A stretch of DNA of 64,000 nucleotides from Kineothrix sp. MSJ-39 (GCF_018917935.1 NZ_JAHLPN010000012.1:1-64000), one strand, 5' to 3'. Shown: positions 8,886 to 18,457, counted from the stretch's first letter. The notes: generated by a model not told the origin, from the letters alone. A program made the numbers and translations.

Positions 8886-10738
8886 TGTCATGGATGTCGA
8901 AATTATATGAAACATATGAAAACAATAAGGGAAAACAACTGGATTTACCAGTAATGGCACATATGCAGGCACGTGCCCAGATTGAAATTGTACTGGATAT
9001 GTACGGAGCATTTAAAGCAGCAAATATAGTGCCCAAAAGTGAACCTAAGATACTGATCCCGGTCACAGAAGACTCTGCAGGACGCTCTAGCGGAGTTGCA
9101 CCGCACCCATTGTATGACACCCTATCTTATTGTGCAGGAGACTATGAACAATATATAAAAGAAGGAAAACAAACAACAAAGAAAAAATATGAGGCGTATA
9201 TAAAGCAGTTACAGAACTGGGATGAATCAGAATATCGGAATGAAAAGGAACATGCAATTTATCTCTATATAAAACAAAAACATATGCTGAATGATCTGAT
9301 CAGTGCAGGGATTATCCAATTAGATGAAGAGGGCTTTCTGAGTGAAAATAAGATCGAAGGAGTCATTTATGAGAAAGCACTGGTGCGATTTATTATTTTG
9401 ACAAATGATAGCACTTCCCAAAAAGCATGGGAAGACAAACAACTAATGGATTCATATACAAAATACTATCTTTCAGTGCGAACGGGGATACAGTCTATAT
9501 GTCAAATTACAGGGGAAAAAACAATTATCACAGTGAACCACCCAAAGGGAATCGTGTCATCTGATTATGGAGCAAAGATCATATCTGCCAATGATACTGC
9601 AAATTTTACATTTCGAGGTCGTTTTGTAAGTGCTGATGAAGCATGCAGTATTGGTTATGAAGCATCACAAAAAATTCATAATGCCTTGAGATGGCTTGTA
9701 GCTACAGAGGGAGTAACAATCGGGAAAAAGGAAAAAAGGACTTTTATTTGTTGGAACCCAAAGGGGAAAAAGGTTCCACAGTTTGATGATTCGTTTGCGG
9801 AGTTATATCTGAGTGAAACAGATGCTGAAATAGAAGTATCTTATCGGAGAAAATTGTATCGTGCAATACAAGGGCAGGCGCAGGAATTACAGGATTTGGA
9901 TGAAGTTGTTATTATGGGACTGGATGCAGCAACAACGGGAAGACTTTCCATAACTTACTATAATGAATTGCAGTATTCGGATTTCTTGAAAAGACTATTA
10001 TCATGGAAAACATCTTGCTGTTGGTATTTTCAAAAATATTCGGCAGATACGGGAAAATATGAGCCTGTTGTAAAAACACCGGATGCCAAAGCAATTATAA
10101 GATATGCCTTTGGTACATTACAGGGGAGATTTGTTGAAGTAAATGATAAGGTTTTGAAACAACAGACAGACAGAATCTATCATTGTATTTTGGATGGAGC
10201 AAGGATACCAAGGGATATTGTCCGGGCTATTACCATAAAAGCATCAAACCCGCAGGCATATGATGATGGCATATATGAGAATTTATTATCAACAGCATGC
10301 GCTGTCATAAAAAAATTAAGAGAAGAGGAAGGAGAGTGGAAATTGATGGAAGAGACATGGAAAGATATCACAGAAAGGAGTTTTCTTTTTGGAAGATTAC
10401 TGGCGATTGCAGATTATGCAGAAAAATTTGCGATGGATTTTAAAATGAACCGTTCGACAAATGCCACCAGATTGCAACCGGCTTTTGTGAATCGTCCATT
10501 TGCAACATGGAAGGTCGTAATGGATCAATTAAATCCATATCTTAGGAGAATGAATCCGGGAAAAAATGATTATATTAGCAAAATGATAGAGGATATTGTC
10601 CAGACTTTGTACAAGGAGGTGGATCCTTCTTATATGAACAAACCTTTAAATGAAAATTATTTATTAGGTTATTACCTGCAACGGAAAGATTTAAGAACGA
10701 AAAAAGAAGTGTCCAATGACAAAAAGGAGGAAGTATAA
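8885..10738 (+). CDS. cas8c: Cas8c (Csd1), large Cascade subunit
   Basis: A 617-residue type I-C large subunit, thought to recognise the PAM and to open the target. It starts MSWMSKLYETYENNKGK, followed by HMQARAQIEIVLD and PVTEDSAGRSSGVAPHPLYD, a conserved Csd1 N-terminal segment. Further family features are FRGRFVSADEACSIGYEASQKIHNAL and the C-terminal AFVNRPFATW...LNPYLRRMNPG...YLLGYYLQRKDL. Overlaps of one base with both neighbours indicate tight coupling. In this subtype a small subunit (Cas11c) may be made from an internal start near the 3' end; I could not fix such a start with confidence. Confidence 0.95.
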   Translation: MSWMSKLYETYENNKGKQLDLPVMAHMQARAQIEIVLDMYGAFKAANIVPKSEPKILIPVTEDSAGRSSGVAPHPLYDTLSYCAGDYEQYIKEGKQTTKKKYEAYIKQLQNWDESEYRNEKEHAIYLYIKQKHMLNDLISAGIIQLDEEGFLSENKIEGVIYEKALVRFIILTNDSTSQKAWEDKQLMDSYTKYYLSVRTGIQSICQITGEKTIITVNHPKGIVSSDYGAKIISANDTANFTFRGRFVSADEACSIGYEASQKIHNALRWLVATEGVTIGKKEKRTFICWNPKGKKVPQFDDSFAELYLSETDAEIEVSYRRKLYRAIQGQAQELQDLDEVVIMGLDAATTGRLSITYYNELQYSDFLKRLLSWKTSCCWYFQKYSADTGKYEPVVKTPDAKAIIRYAFGTLQGRFVEVNDKVLKQQTDRIYHCILDGARIPRDIVRAITIKASNPQAYDDGIYENLLSTACAVIKKLREEEGEWKLMEETWKDITERSFLFGRLLAIADYAEKFAMDFKMNRSTNATRLQPAFVNRPFATWKVVMDQLNPYLRRMNPGKNDYISKMIEDIVQTLYKEVDPSYMNKPLNENYLLGYYLQRKDLRTKKEVSNDKKEEV

Positions 10739-11589
10739 TGAGTATTTTAAAAAATAAGATTGATTTTGAGGTAATTGTAGCAGTTGATCATGCTAATCCG
10801 AATGGGGATCCTTTAAATGGAAACCGTCCAAGAACTACATATGCGGGAAATGGTGAAATATCAGATGTCTGCATAAAAAGAAAAATACGAAATCGATTAC
10901 AGGATATGGGAGAAAACATTTTTGTACAGTCAAATGATAGGTGTGATGACGGATATGATTCCTTAAAGAAAAGAGCTACATCTGTGATTTCAGATTATAA
11001 GTCAAGTGATGAATTTGCTGAAAAAGCATGTCAGCAGTGGATTGATGTAAGAAGCTTTGGACAAGTATTTGCATTTAAGGGAAAAGAAAAGGGAGAAGGC
11101 GTATCTGTAGGTGTAAGAGGACCGGTATCGATCCATCAGGCGTTGAGTGTGAATCCAATTGATATCAATAGTATGCAAATTACAAAAAGTGTTAGTGGAG
11201 AAGAATCCGGTGATAAAAAGGGGACAGACACCATGGGAACCAAACACATGGTAGAATATGGCGTTTATGTGATCAAGGGATCTATCAATGTTCAATTGGC
11301 GGAGAAAACAGGATTTACAGAAGAAGACGCAGAAAAAATAAAGGAGAGTTTAAGAACACTGTTTATTAACGATGCATCCGCTGCAAGACCTGATGGAAGT
11401 ATGGAAGTGGTAAAAGTATACTGGTGGAAACATAACAATAAAATTGGACAGTATTCGACGGCTAAAGTCCATAGAAGTCTCAGTGTTTGTTTAAGAGAAG
11501 GAGTTGTGTATCCGCAATCAATAGATGATTATCAGATCGAGTTACATGAATTGGAAGGTCTTACACCGGAGATTATAGATGGAATATAA
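10738..11589 (+). CDS. cas7c: Cas7c (Csd2), Cascade backbone subunit
   Basis: A 283-residue RAMP protein that polymerises along the crRNA spacer. It opens with KIDFEVIVAVDHANPNGDPL followed by GNRPRTT, the typical Cas7/Csd2 start, and later shows DVRSFGQVFAF, GVRGPVSIHQALSVNPI and DTMGTKHMVEYGVY. Spacing is -1 base after cas8c and it overlaps cas4 by 11 bases. Length is normal. Confidence 0.96.
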   Translation: MSILKNKIDFEVIVAVDHANPNGDPLNGNRPRTTYAGNGEISDVCIKRKIRNRLQDMGENIFVQSNDRCDDGYDSLKKRATSVISDYKSSDEFAEKACQQWIDVRSFGQVFAFKGKEKGEGVSVGVRGPVSIHQALSVNPIDINSMQITKSVSGEESGDKKGTDTMGTKHMVEYGVYVIKGSINVQLAEKTGFTEEDAEKIKESLRTLFINDASAARPDGSMEVVKVYWWKHNNKIGQYSTAKVHRSLSVCLREGVVYPQSIDDYQIELHELEGLTPEIIDGI

Positions 11590-12238
11590 AGAAGATGAGT
11601 ATCTGATGTTGTCCGGTATACAACATTTCGCTTTTTGTCAAAGACAGTGGGCATTAATACATATTGAGCAGCAATGGGCAGAAAATTATCAGACAACATC
11701 AGGTATGTTGATGCATGGAAGGGCACATGAGGACGGATTATATGAACTTAGAGGGGATCTGTTGACTGTTCATAACTTAAGAGTATCTTCAAGGAAACTA
11801 GGTGTTACTGGACAATGCGATATTGTTGAATTTCACCGGGTTATAAATGGTATTACATTACATAATTATGAGGGACAGTGGGATATTACACCGATAGAAT
11901 ATAAAAGAGGAACACTAAAGGAAGAAAATGAAGATGAAAAGCAGTTGTGCCTACAGGCAATATGTCTGGAAGAGAAATTTCAAACAAGGGTTCCGTTCGG
12001 CTATTTGTTTTATGGAGAAAACAGACGCCGATTTAAGGTGGAATTTACAGAAGAATTGAGAAATGATGTAATGAAAGATGTTAAGGAAATGCATCGATTA
12101 TTGGATCGAGGATACACACCCAAGGTAAAAAAGACGAAAAAGTGCAGGGCTTGCTCCTTGAAAGATATTTGTATTCCAAATCTGAATACTAATAAAAATG
12201 TCGGTAAGTATATTGATCAGCACATAATGGAGACATAA
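11579..12238 (+). CDS. cas4: Cas4, RecB-like exonuclease for spacer acquisition
   Basis: A 219-residue iron-sulfur nuclease that trims prespacers and helps select those with a proper PAM, working with Cas1-Cas2. It has an N-terminal Cys (C20 in FAFCQRQWALIHIEQQW), the RecB-type motifs HGRAHE, GQCDIVEF and PIEYKRG (the metal-binding Asp/Glu and Lys), and a C-terminal Cys cluster KCRACSLKDIC that completes the four cluster ligands. The gene starts inside the end of cas7 (11-base overlap). Confidence 0.94.
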   Translation: MEYKEDEYLMLSGIQHFAFCQRQWALIHIEQQWAENYQTTSGMLMHGRAHEDGLYELRGDLLTVHNLRVSSRKLGVTGQCDIVEFHRVINGITLHNYEGQWDITPIEYKRGTLKEENEDEKQLCLQAICLEEKFQTRVPFGYLFYGENRRRFKVEFTEELRNDVMKDVKEMHRLLDRGYTPKVKKTKKCRACSLKDICIPNLNTNKNVGKYIDQHIMET

Positions 12239-12241
12239 CAT

Positions 12242-13273
12242 ATGAGAAAGTTATTAAATACATTATTTATTTTATCAGAAGAGACCTATTTGTCTTTGGA
12301 TGGTGAAAATATTGTAATATTAGCAGAGAACAGTGAAAAGAGACGTTTCCCATTACATATGTTAGAGAATATTATGTGTTTTTCCTATAAGGGTGCATCA
12401 CCGGCATTAATGGGTGCCTGCGCAGAACGTAAAATTGGGTTAAGCTTTTTTTCACCCCATGGTAAATTTCTGGCAGGAGTACATGGCAAGGAATATGGAA
12501 ATGTCTTGTTAAGAAAACAGCAGTACAGAATATCGGATGATAAGGAACAAGGATTACAGTACGCAAAAAATATGATGATTGGGAAGGTGTATAACAGTCG
12601 CTGGACATTAGAACGGACTGCCAGAGATCATAAAGAAAGAGTAGATTATGAATCTATCAGAAAAATATCAGCAGAGTTGCAAGAGGGCTTATTAAAAATT
12701 CGAACTGTAGATAATATAGACCAACTACGGGGAATAGAAGGAGAACTGGCATCTCGATATTTTTCGGTTTTTGATGAATTGATTCTGAATCAGAAAGATG
12801 ATTTTATATTTCAGACAAGAAACAGAAGACCACCAATGGATCGTGTCAATGCACTTTTATCATTTGCTTACGCAGTAATGGAGAGGGAATGTGCAAATGC
12901 TTTAAGAAGTGTCGGGTTAGATCCGTTTGTGGGTTTCATGCATACAGATCGTCCCGGAAGAGAATCCATGGCATTAGATATGATGGAGGAATTTAGAAGC
13001 ATTTTGTGTGATAGATTTGTGTTGACCTTAATCAATACGAAAACTGTGCGAAAAGACAGTTTTATGAAAGGCGATGATGGAGCTGTATTATTGAATGATA
13101 AGGGAAGAAAGATATTTTTCAACAACTGGCAGAATAGAAAGAGAGAGCTGATAACGCACCCGTTTTTGAAGGAAAAAATGGAATGGGGACTGGTTCCTTA
13201 TATACAGGCTCTATTGTTGGCGAGAACAATTCGAGGTGATATAGAGGAATATCCACCATTTTTATGGAAGTAG
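12242..13273 (+). CDS. cas1: Cas1 integrase (type I-C)
   Basis: A 343-residue metal-dependent integrase that inserts new spacers at the leader end. It begins MRKLLNTLFILSEETYLSLDGENI. Family motifs are IEGELASRYFSVFDELI (catalytic Glu), RRPPMDRVNALLSFAYAVMERECANALRSVGLDPFVGFMHTDRPGRESMALDMMEEFR, quoted here in sense only, with the His (FMHTDRPG) and Asp/Glu (LDMMEEF) ligands. Length and ligands look intact. It follows cas4 after three bases. Confidence 0.96.
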   Translation: MRKLLNTLFILSEETYLSLDGENIVILAENSEKRRFPLHMLENIMCFSYKGASPALMGACAERKIGLSFFSPHGKFLAGVHGKEYGNVLLRKQQYRISDDKEQGLQYAKNMMIGKVYNSRWTLERTARDHKERVDYESIRKISAELQEGLLKIRTVDNIDQLRGIEGELASRYFSVFDELILNQKDDFIFQTRNRRPPMDRVNALLSFAYAVMERECANALRSVGLDPFVGFMHTDRPGRESMALDMMEEFRSILCDRFVLTLINTKTVRKDSFMKGDDGAVLLNDKGRKIFFNNWQNRKRELITHPFLKEKMEWGLVPYIQALLLARTIRGDIEEYPPFLWK

Positions 13274-13281
13274 GTGATAGA

Positions 13282-13572
13282 ATGTTGGTCTTGGTTACAT
13301 ATGATGTATCAACGCAGGATAAAGCTGGAAGAACACGGCTTAGAAAAGTGGCAAAAGAATGTATCAATTATGGTCAAAGGGTACAAAATTCAGTTTTTGA
13401 ATGCTGTTTAGATGCATCACAGGCTTTACTATTAAAGGACAAATTAGTTCACTTAATTAAAGAAGATGAGGATAGCTTACGTTTTTATTATTTGGGAAAT
13501 AAGTATGATACCAAGATTGAGCATTTTGGTGCGAAATCAACTTATGAACCGGAGGGGATATTGATCATATGA
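13282..13572 (+). CDS. cas2: Cas2, structural partner of Cas1
   Basis: A 96-residue ferredoxin-fold protein. LVLVTYDVSTQDKAGRTRLRK carries the Asp of the beta1 strand, followed by VQNSVFECCLDASQ and DSLRFYYLGNKYDTKIEHFG. I use ATG 13282, eight bases past the cas1 stop and behind TAGGTGAT; the longer ORF adds six residues that are not family-like. It is the last cas gene; the array follows after a 164-base leader region. Confidence 0.95.
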   Translation: MLVLVTYDVSTQDKAGRTRLRKVAKECINYGQRVQNSVFECCLDASQALLLKDKLVHLIKEDEDSLRFYYLGNKYDTKIEHFGAKSTYEPEGILII

Positions 13573-13628
13573 TTGGAGTGCGAAGGTAGAGCAATCATAA
13601 AATACCGGAGGGTTCGCACCAATTTTTT
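13573..13628 (+). terminator. Hairpin with T-run between cas2 and the CRISPR leader
   Basis: GTGCGAA (13578-13584) pairs with TTCGCAC (13613-13619), extended by TTG/CAA, followed by TTTTTT. The 28-base loop contains ATAAAATACCGGAGG. It can end the cas mRNA. I recall similar GTGCGAA...TTCGCACC elements after cas2 in other type I-C loci, so it may have an additional role. Confidence 0.6.
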
Positions 13629-13736
13629 GATGATGGTAGTGTATTAAAATAGTTAACATTATGATAAAGAATCAAAATGTATGTAGAAATGCATAAAAAA
13701 TTACTTTAGTCAAAATTGCTTTTGTGCAATTTTGCA
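13629..13736 (+). promoter_or_regulatory. CRISPR leader
   Basis: AT-rich stretch between the hairpin and the first repeat, expected to hold the array promoter and the signal for spacer insertion. It ends with a palindrome, CAAAATTGC (13711-13719) and GCAATTTTG (13726-13734), which stops two bases before the first repeat. New spacers should enter here, consistent with the best-conserved repeats being at this end. Confidence 0.65.
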
Positions 13737-15757
13737 GTCGCTCCCCTCGCGGGAGCGTGGATTGAAATATTTTGTGTCCTCCTTAATCAAAAAGAGCCCC
13801 GGGAGTCGCTCCCCTCGCGGGAGCGTGGATTGAAATCGCAATGCTTGGCGGCCACTTGCTCGTCTGCACGTCGCTCCCCTCGCGGGAGCGTGGATTGAAA
13901 TGATCAGGAACATGATGCAGGCGATTGAGCAGGGCAGTCGCTCCCCTCGCGGGAGCGTGGATTGAAATTGTGCAGCTGAGCACAATGCGCGGTATACTGC
14001 AGGTCGCTCCCCTCGCGGGAGCGTGGATTGAAATCTGAATTTGGCTTTGAAGCGCAGCAGGAATACAGTCGCTCCCCTCGCGGGAGCGTGGATTGAAATT
14101 CTTTGATTTTGGTCACTATAGGTTCAAACACCGTCGCTCCCCTCGCGGGAGCGTGGATTGAAATAGAAAAGAAGGCTTTTGCAAGAAAAGGTCAGGCATG
14201 TCGCTCCCCTCGCGGGAGCGTGGATTGAAATAATCGAAAAATCATGAAGCTGCCCTAACCTGATGTCGCTCCCCTCGCGGGAGCGTGGATTGAAATGTTT
14301 CAACATCATATAAAGAAGCAAAGAATCTGAGTCGCTCCCCTCGCGGGAGCGTGGATTGAAATGCTTTATAAAGGCGGTAATTTTAAGACTAACAGCCGTC
14401 GCTCCCCTCGCGGGAGCGTGGATTGAAATTCACAAGGATATAATTGATAAGCTATCTAATATTGTCGCTCCCCTCGCGGGAGCGTGGATTGAAATTTCTC
14501 TGAGCGATTTAATGATATTTCCGGTTAAGTCGCTCCCCTCGCGGGAGTGTGGATTGAAATTGTGAAATCACGATACCGAAAATACGGTGAAGAACGTCGC
14601 TCCCCTCGCGGGAGTGTGGATTGAAATTGTTACAATCTCAACTATTGTCGCTCTTGCTGCTGTCGCTCCCCTCGCGGGAGTGTGGATTGAAATAAACGCA
14701 AAAGCAGCGCTCTCGACCTGGTAAGTTAAGTCGCTCCCCTCGCGGGAGTGTGGATTGAAATATTGTTTACATTATCCATGTCATTCTCCCAACCAGTCGC
14801 TCCCCTCGCGGGAGTGTGGATTGAAATTGCATCAGGAGCGTAACCAGTATAAGAAATATTAGTCGCTCCCCACGCGGGAGCGAGGATTGAAATAGAAATC
14901 TATTATCGTCTTTGTAAATATTATGCGTCGCTCCCCCCTCGCGGGAGCGTGGATTGAAATAAGGCTTTTGCGGTTGACAGATGTAATGTAAATGTCGCTC
15001 CCCACGCGGGAGCGTGGATTGAAATAGGTAAGCCACCTGTGTCCGGAACCACGATGTGACAGTCGCTCCCCACGCGGAAGCGTGGATTGAAATTTATGTA
15101 CTCGATCAGATTCCGAACGGAGTAGATCGTCGCTCCCCACGCGGGAGTGTGGATTGAAATTGTGTTGCTGCATGAACTGACTCATGCCACAGGAGCGTCA
15201 CTCCCCACGCGGGAGTGTGGGTTGAAATTGCCAGTGCCTTATTTAAATCAAGCGTACGGATGGTCGCTCCTCTCGCGGAAGCGTGGATTGAAATTGATTG
15301 TCGCCGGTCGTACGCTTCTGCCGGATGTGTCGCTCCCCATGCGGGAGTGTGGATTGAAATCATCTGTTTGATCTCACAAAGGCTGTTTGTAAATGTCGCT
15401 CCCCACGCGGGAGCGCGGATTGAAATAGCACTGCTATATACTTTGCGATCCACGCTGGTGTCGCTCCTCACGCGGGAGTGTGGATTGAAATTTTCACTGC
15501 CATATACACTACTGCTGCAGGATAGAGTCGCTCCCCACACGGGAGTGAGGATTGAAATAGTTCAGATGCTAATGGCGCGCAGTAAGCAGTTAGTCGCTCC
15601 CACATGCAAGAGTGTGGATTGAAATTGATTGTCGCCGGTCGTATGCTTCTGCCGGATGTGTCGCTCTCCATGAGGGAGTATGGATTGAAATAATAAGATG
15701 ATTGTCAGCATGGCAAATGTTGAGGGCGATTCCACTCACAGAAGTGTAAAATAAAAT
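13737..15757 (+). CRISPR. Type I-C CRISPR array: 30 repeats plus a decayed terminal repeat
   Basis: Repeats are 32 bases, start GTCGCTCCCCTCGCGGGAGC and end GTGGATTGAAAT, the classic type I-C form with a small stem and an ATTGAAA tail. Repeats begin at 13737, 13805, 13870, 13937, 14003, 14068, 14133, 14200, 14265, 14331, 14398, 14464, 14529, 14596, 14662, 14730, 14796, 14862, 14927, 14994, 15062, 15129, 15197, 15263, 15329, 15395, 15460, 15527, 15593 and 15660. Spacers are 33-36 bases. Repeats 1-12 are identical, 13-17 share one change (GAGTGT), and from 18 on the loop is mostly CCACGC and changes accumulate. Repeat 19 has two extra C, repeat 29 one extra base. A strongly decayed copy lies at 15725-15757 after a 33-base spacer. 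Transcription should run from the leader at the left. Confidence 0.98.
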
Positions 15758-15852
15758 TGAGGTAGCTTTTGACCTATATTATAGAAGACTTGGTCGCAAT
15801 ACCAATAGTGTGGTAATATATAAAAAATTATATTATTTTACAGGAGTTTCCA

Positions 15853-17979
15853 TTGATACAAAGCGATTTTCTCACCCACCTCACCCAACTGAATATTACC
15901 CTCAGCCCACAGCAGCTTACGGCAGTACAGGCAGTAGAAGGTCCTGTACTGCTTTTGGCGGTTCCGGGAAGTGGAAAGACGACCGTGCTGGTGGCGCGTC
16001 TTGGATACATGGTAAAGTGCTGCTCGGTATACCCGGAGGAAATACTGACGCTGACCTATACAGTGGCAGCGACAAAGGACATGGCGGAGCGTTTCCGGTA
16101 TCTTTTTGGCAGTGAGCTGGCTTCGCGGATGGAGTTTCGTACCATTAACGGAATTTGCTCAAAGGTAATCTATGAGTATGGCAGAAGGATCGGAAAGACG
16201 GCATTTGAACTGCTTACAGATGAAAAGCAGATTGCAGGGATGCTGTCACAGATCTATGTGCAGGAGGCAGGAGAATATCCGACAGAGAGTGATCTGCAGA
16301 GTGTTCGTTCCTACATTACCTATATCAAAAATAGCATGCTTTCAGAAAGTGAGATACGTGAATTCGAGAAGGCGTGCGAAGGAATTCCGATTGCGCGTAT
16401 TTATCAAAGGTATTGCAGCAGGATGCGGGAAGAAAAGCTGATGGACTATGATGATCAGTTACTGCATGCTTATACGATCCTCAAAAAGGTGCCACAGGTA
16501 CTTTCTGATTTTCAAAAGAAGTATCATTATATCTGTGTAGATGAGGCACAGGATACGTCTAAGATCCAGCATGAGATTATTAAACTGTTAGCTGGTGCTA
16601 ACGACAACCTGTTTATGGTCGGGGATGAGGATCAGAGTATTTATGGGTTTCGGGCGGCTTACCCGCAGGCACTTCTGGAATTTGAGAAAGATCATAAGAA
16701 TGCAAAAGTGCTTCTGATGGAGGAAAACTTCCGCTCAAATGCGAGGATTGTAGAGCGGGCAGATTATTTTATCAGAAAGAATACCCTGCGGCATAAAAAG
16801 GAAATGCATGCTACGAGAGAAGCACAGCAGGATGTGCATGTGATCGAGCTGCCTTCCAGAGGGGCACAGTATACCTATCTGGCAAAGGTGGCAAATGGCT
16901 GCAGTGAGCAGACAGCGGTTTTGTACCGGGATAACGAGAGTGTGATCCCACTTGTGGATCTGCTGGAATATGAACAGATCCCGTATCGCATCAAAAATGC
17001 GGAGCTGGGCTTTTTTACCCATCGGATCGTGCAGGATATCAGAAATATCATAAATTTTGCAATGAATCCGTATGACACGGAAAGTTTTATGCAGATTTAT
17101 TATAAGCTGAGTATGTATCTGAAAAAGCTGGATGCCATGCAGGCGGTGCAGATCAGCATGGAAAGGGATATTCCGGTACTGGACGCTGCGATCGATCATT
17201 GTGGGCTGAAGGCAAGAACAGTTAGCAGCCTGAAATCAATTCGGACGCATTTGAATCATATGCGGACAGAGCAGGCGGGCAGAGCCATCGGGCGTATCGT
17301 ACAGTATATGGGCTATCGGGAGTATCTGGAAAGAGCAGGCTTGAAGGAAAATAAAGTATTTATTCTGAAAAACATTGCAGCGCGGACAGATACCTTACAG
17401 GATTTTTTGAACAGACTTTCTTATTTACAGGATGTGATGCAGCATAAGGAGCCTGTATATGATTGTCCGTTTATCCTGTCGACGATCCATTCGAGCAAAG
17501 GACTCGAATACGACCGTGTGTATCTTCTGGATGTACTGGATGGTGTTTTTCCGGAGGAAGTACCGGCAAAACGTCTGGACGGCAAAGAACTGGAAGCCTA
17601 TGAGGAAGAACGGCGGATTTTCTATGTGGGAGTTACCAGAGCAAGGGAGGAGCTTTATTTATTTGCAACCAAAAGGCCTTCCCTGTTCCGGGATCAGCTT
17701 CTGGGGCGCAGTGTAAAAGCGGTTAATACGGTATATAGTGCATATTCCAAAGCAATGATGCAGGAGCAGACACAGGGGAACATGGCAGAGGAAGCTGCCT
17801 ATCAAACATTTGAAAAAGGACTGCAGCCGGGGGCAGAGGTGCATCATAAAAAGTTTGGCACGGGTAAAGTGATCTCGCAGGTCGGTAATAAGGTGTCGAT
17901 CCGGTTTGCAGGAGAGCAGGCACCGAAGGTCTTTGATAGAACAGTATTATACAGAAGCCATCTGTTATCCCTGGAATGA
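15853..17979 (+). CDS. UvrD/PcrA-like superfamily 1 DNA helicase
   Basis: A 708-residue 3'-5' helicase of the UvrD/Rep group, expected to unwind DNA in repair or at stalled forks. Motifs in order: Q-motif LSPQQLTAV, Walker A AVPGSGKTTVL (36-46), LTYTVAAT, DDQLLHAY, VDEAQDTS (about 231-238), GDEDQSIYGFRAA, ENFRS, STIHSSKGLEYDRVYL and the C-terminal EEERRIFYVGVTRAREEL. The last 50 residues (GAEVHHKKFGTGKVISQVGN...VSIRF) form the small beta domain seen at PcrA C-termini. The start is TTG at 15853, six bases after CAGGAG. It is somewhat shorter than PcrA. It is not part of the cas operon and looks like a housekeeping paralogue. Confidence 0.9.
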   Translation: MIQSDFLTHLTQLNITLSPQQLTAVQAVEGPVLLLAVPGSGKTTVLVARLGYMVKCCSVYPEEILTLTYTVAATKDMAERFRYLFGSELASRMEFRTINGICSKVIYEYGRRIGKTAFELLTDEKQIAGMLSQIYVQEAGEYPTESDLQSVRSYITYIKNSMLSESEIREFEKACEGIPIARIYQRYCSRMREEKLMDYDDQLLHAYTILKKVPQVLSDFQKKYHYICVDEAQDTSKIQHEIIKLLAGANDNLFMVGDEDQSIYGFRAAYPQALLEFEKDHKNAKVLLMEENFRSNARIVERADYFIRKNTLRHKKEMHATREAQQDVHVIELPSRGAQYTYLAKVANGCSEQTAVLYRDNESVIPLVDLLEYEQIPYRIKNAELGFFTHRIVQDIRNIINFAMNPYDTESFMQIYYKLSMYLKKLDAMQAVQISMERDIPVLDAAIDHCGLKARTVSSLKSIRTHLNHMRTEQAGRAIGRIVQYMGYREYLERAGLKENKVFILKNIAARTDTLQDFLNRLSYLQDVMQHKEPVYDCPFILSTIHSSKGLEYDRVYLLDVLDGVFPEEVPAKRLDGKELEAYEEERRIFYVGVTRAREELYLFATKRPSLFRDQLLGRSVKAVNTVYSAYSKAMMQEQTQGNMAEEAAYQTFEKGLQPGAEVHHKKFGTGKVISQVGNKVSIRFAGEQAPKVFDRTVLYRSHLLSLE

Positions 17980-17989
17980 CAGGTTATCC

Positions 17990-18018
17990 TTGCCATGTCC
18001 CGCAGTTTGTGCTACACT
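17990..18018 (+). promoter_or_regulatory. Promoter of the cobalamin operon
   Basis: TTGCCA (17990-17995), 17 bases, TACACT (18013-18018). It lies just after the helicase stop and about 60 bases before the riboswitch aptamer. Confidence 0.6.
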
Positions 18019-18074
18019 AGCCACAGTTTCATAGATAAACAAATGGTGCCTGCGCGTCACAGGCTGTCTGATCA

Positions 18075-18245
18075 AAACGGATCCGGATAGCGGATGCAAG
18101 GGTTAAAAGGGAAACAGGTGTGATTCCTGTACGATCTCGTCACTGTGATAAAGGAGCATGGCTTTGCAATATGCCACTGGCTAAGCTGGGAAGGTAAAAG
18201 ACATGTGATGATCTTTCAGCCAGGAAACCTGCCAGTTGTTTGGTA
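18075..18245 (+). ncRNA. Cobalamin (B12) riboswitch aptamer
   Basis: Conserved pieces appear in order: TTAAAAGGGAA (18103), GGTGTGATTCC (18117), a GTCACTGTGA variant of the core GCAACTGT segment (18139), ATGCCACTGG (18171), GCTGGGAAGG (18185) and the B12-box-like GCCAGGAAACCTGCC (18219-18233). Bounds are approximate. When the cofactor is bound, the downstream terminator should form and shut the whole cobalamin operon. Confidence 0.9.
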
Positions 18246-18334
18246 CAGGGAAGTTCCCGGATCACGAGGCATTGGTCGTACTGCAAAGGCAGGCTGTTTG
18301 TTTTTACAGATGGCTTCTTTTGAGGGCTTGTAAG

Positions 18335-18357
18335 AATCCGGTTATACCGGATTTTTT
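18335..18357 (+). terminator. Riboswitch-controlled intrinsic terminator
   Basis: AATCCGGT, loop TAT, ACCGGATT followed by TTTTTCTTTT, about 90 bases after the aptamer and 100 bases before the first gene: the expected expression platform. Confidence 0.8.
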
Positions 18358-18457
18358 CTTTTGTAACAGAAAAGGAAAACAAGCATGACGTATCGAAATC
18401 TTCCCGACCGCATCCATGAAATGCATACTATATTTTAAATCTTTTAAGGAGGACGTT

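Noticed and set aside
13710-15671. Many ORFs on both strands with repeated motifs such as NPRSREGSD or VAPLAGAWIE
   Set aside because: They are translations of the CRISPR repeats, not genes.
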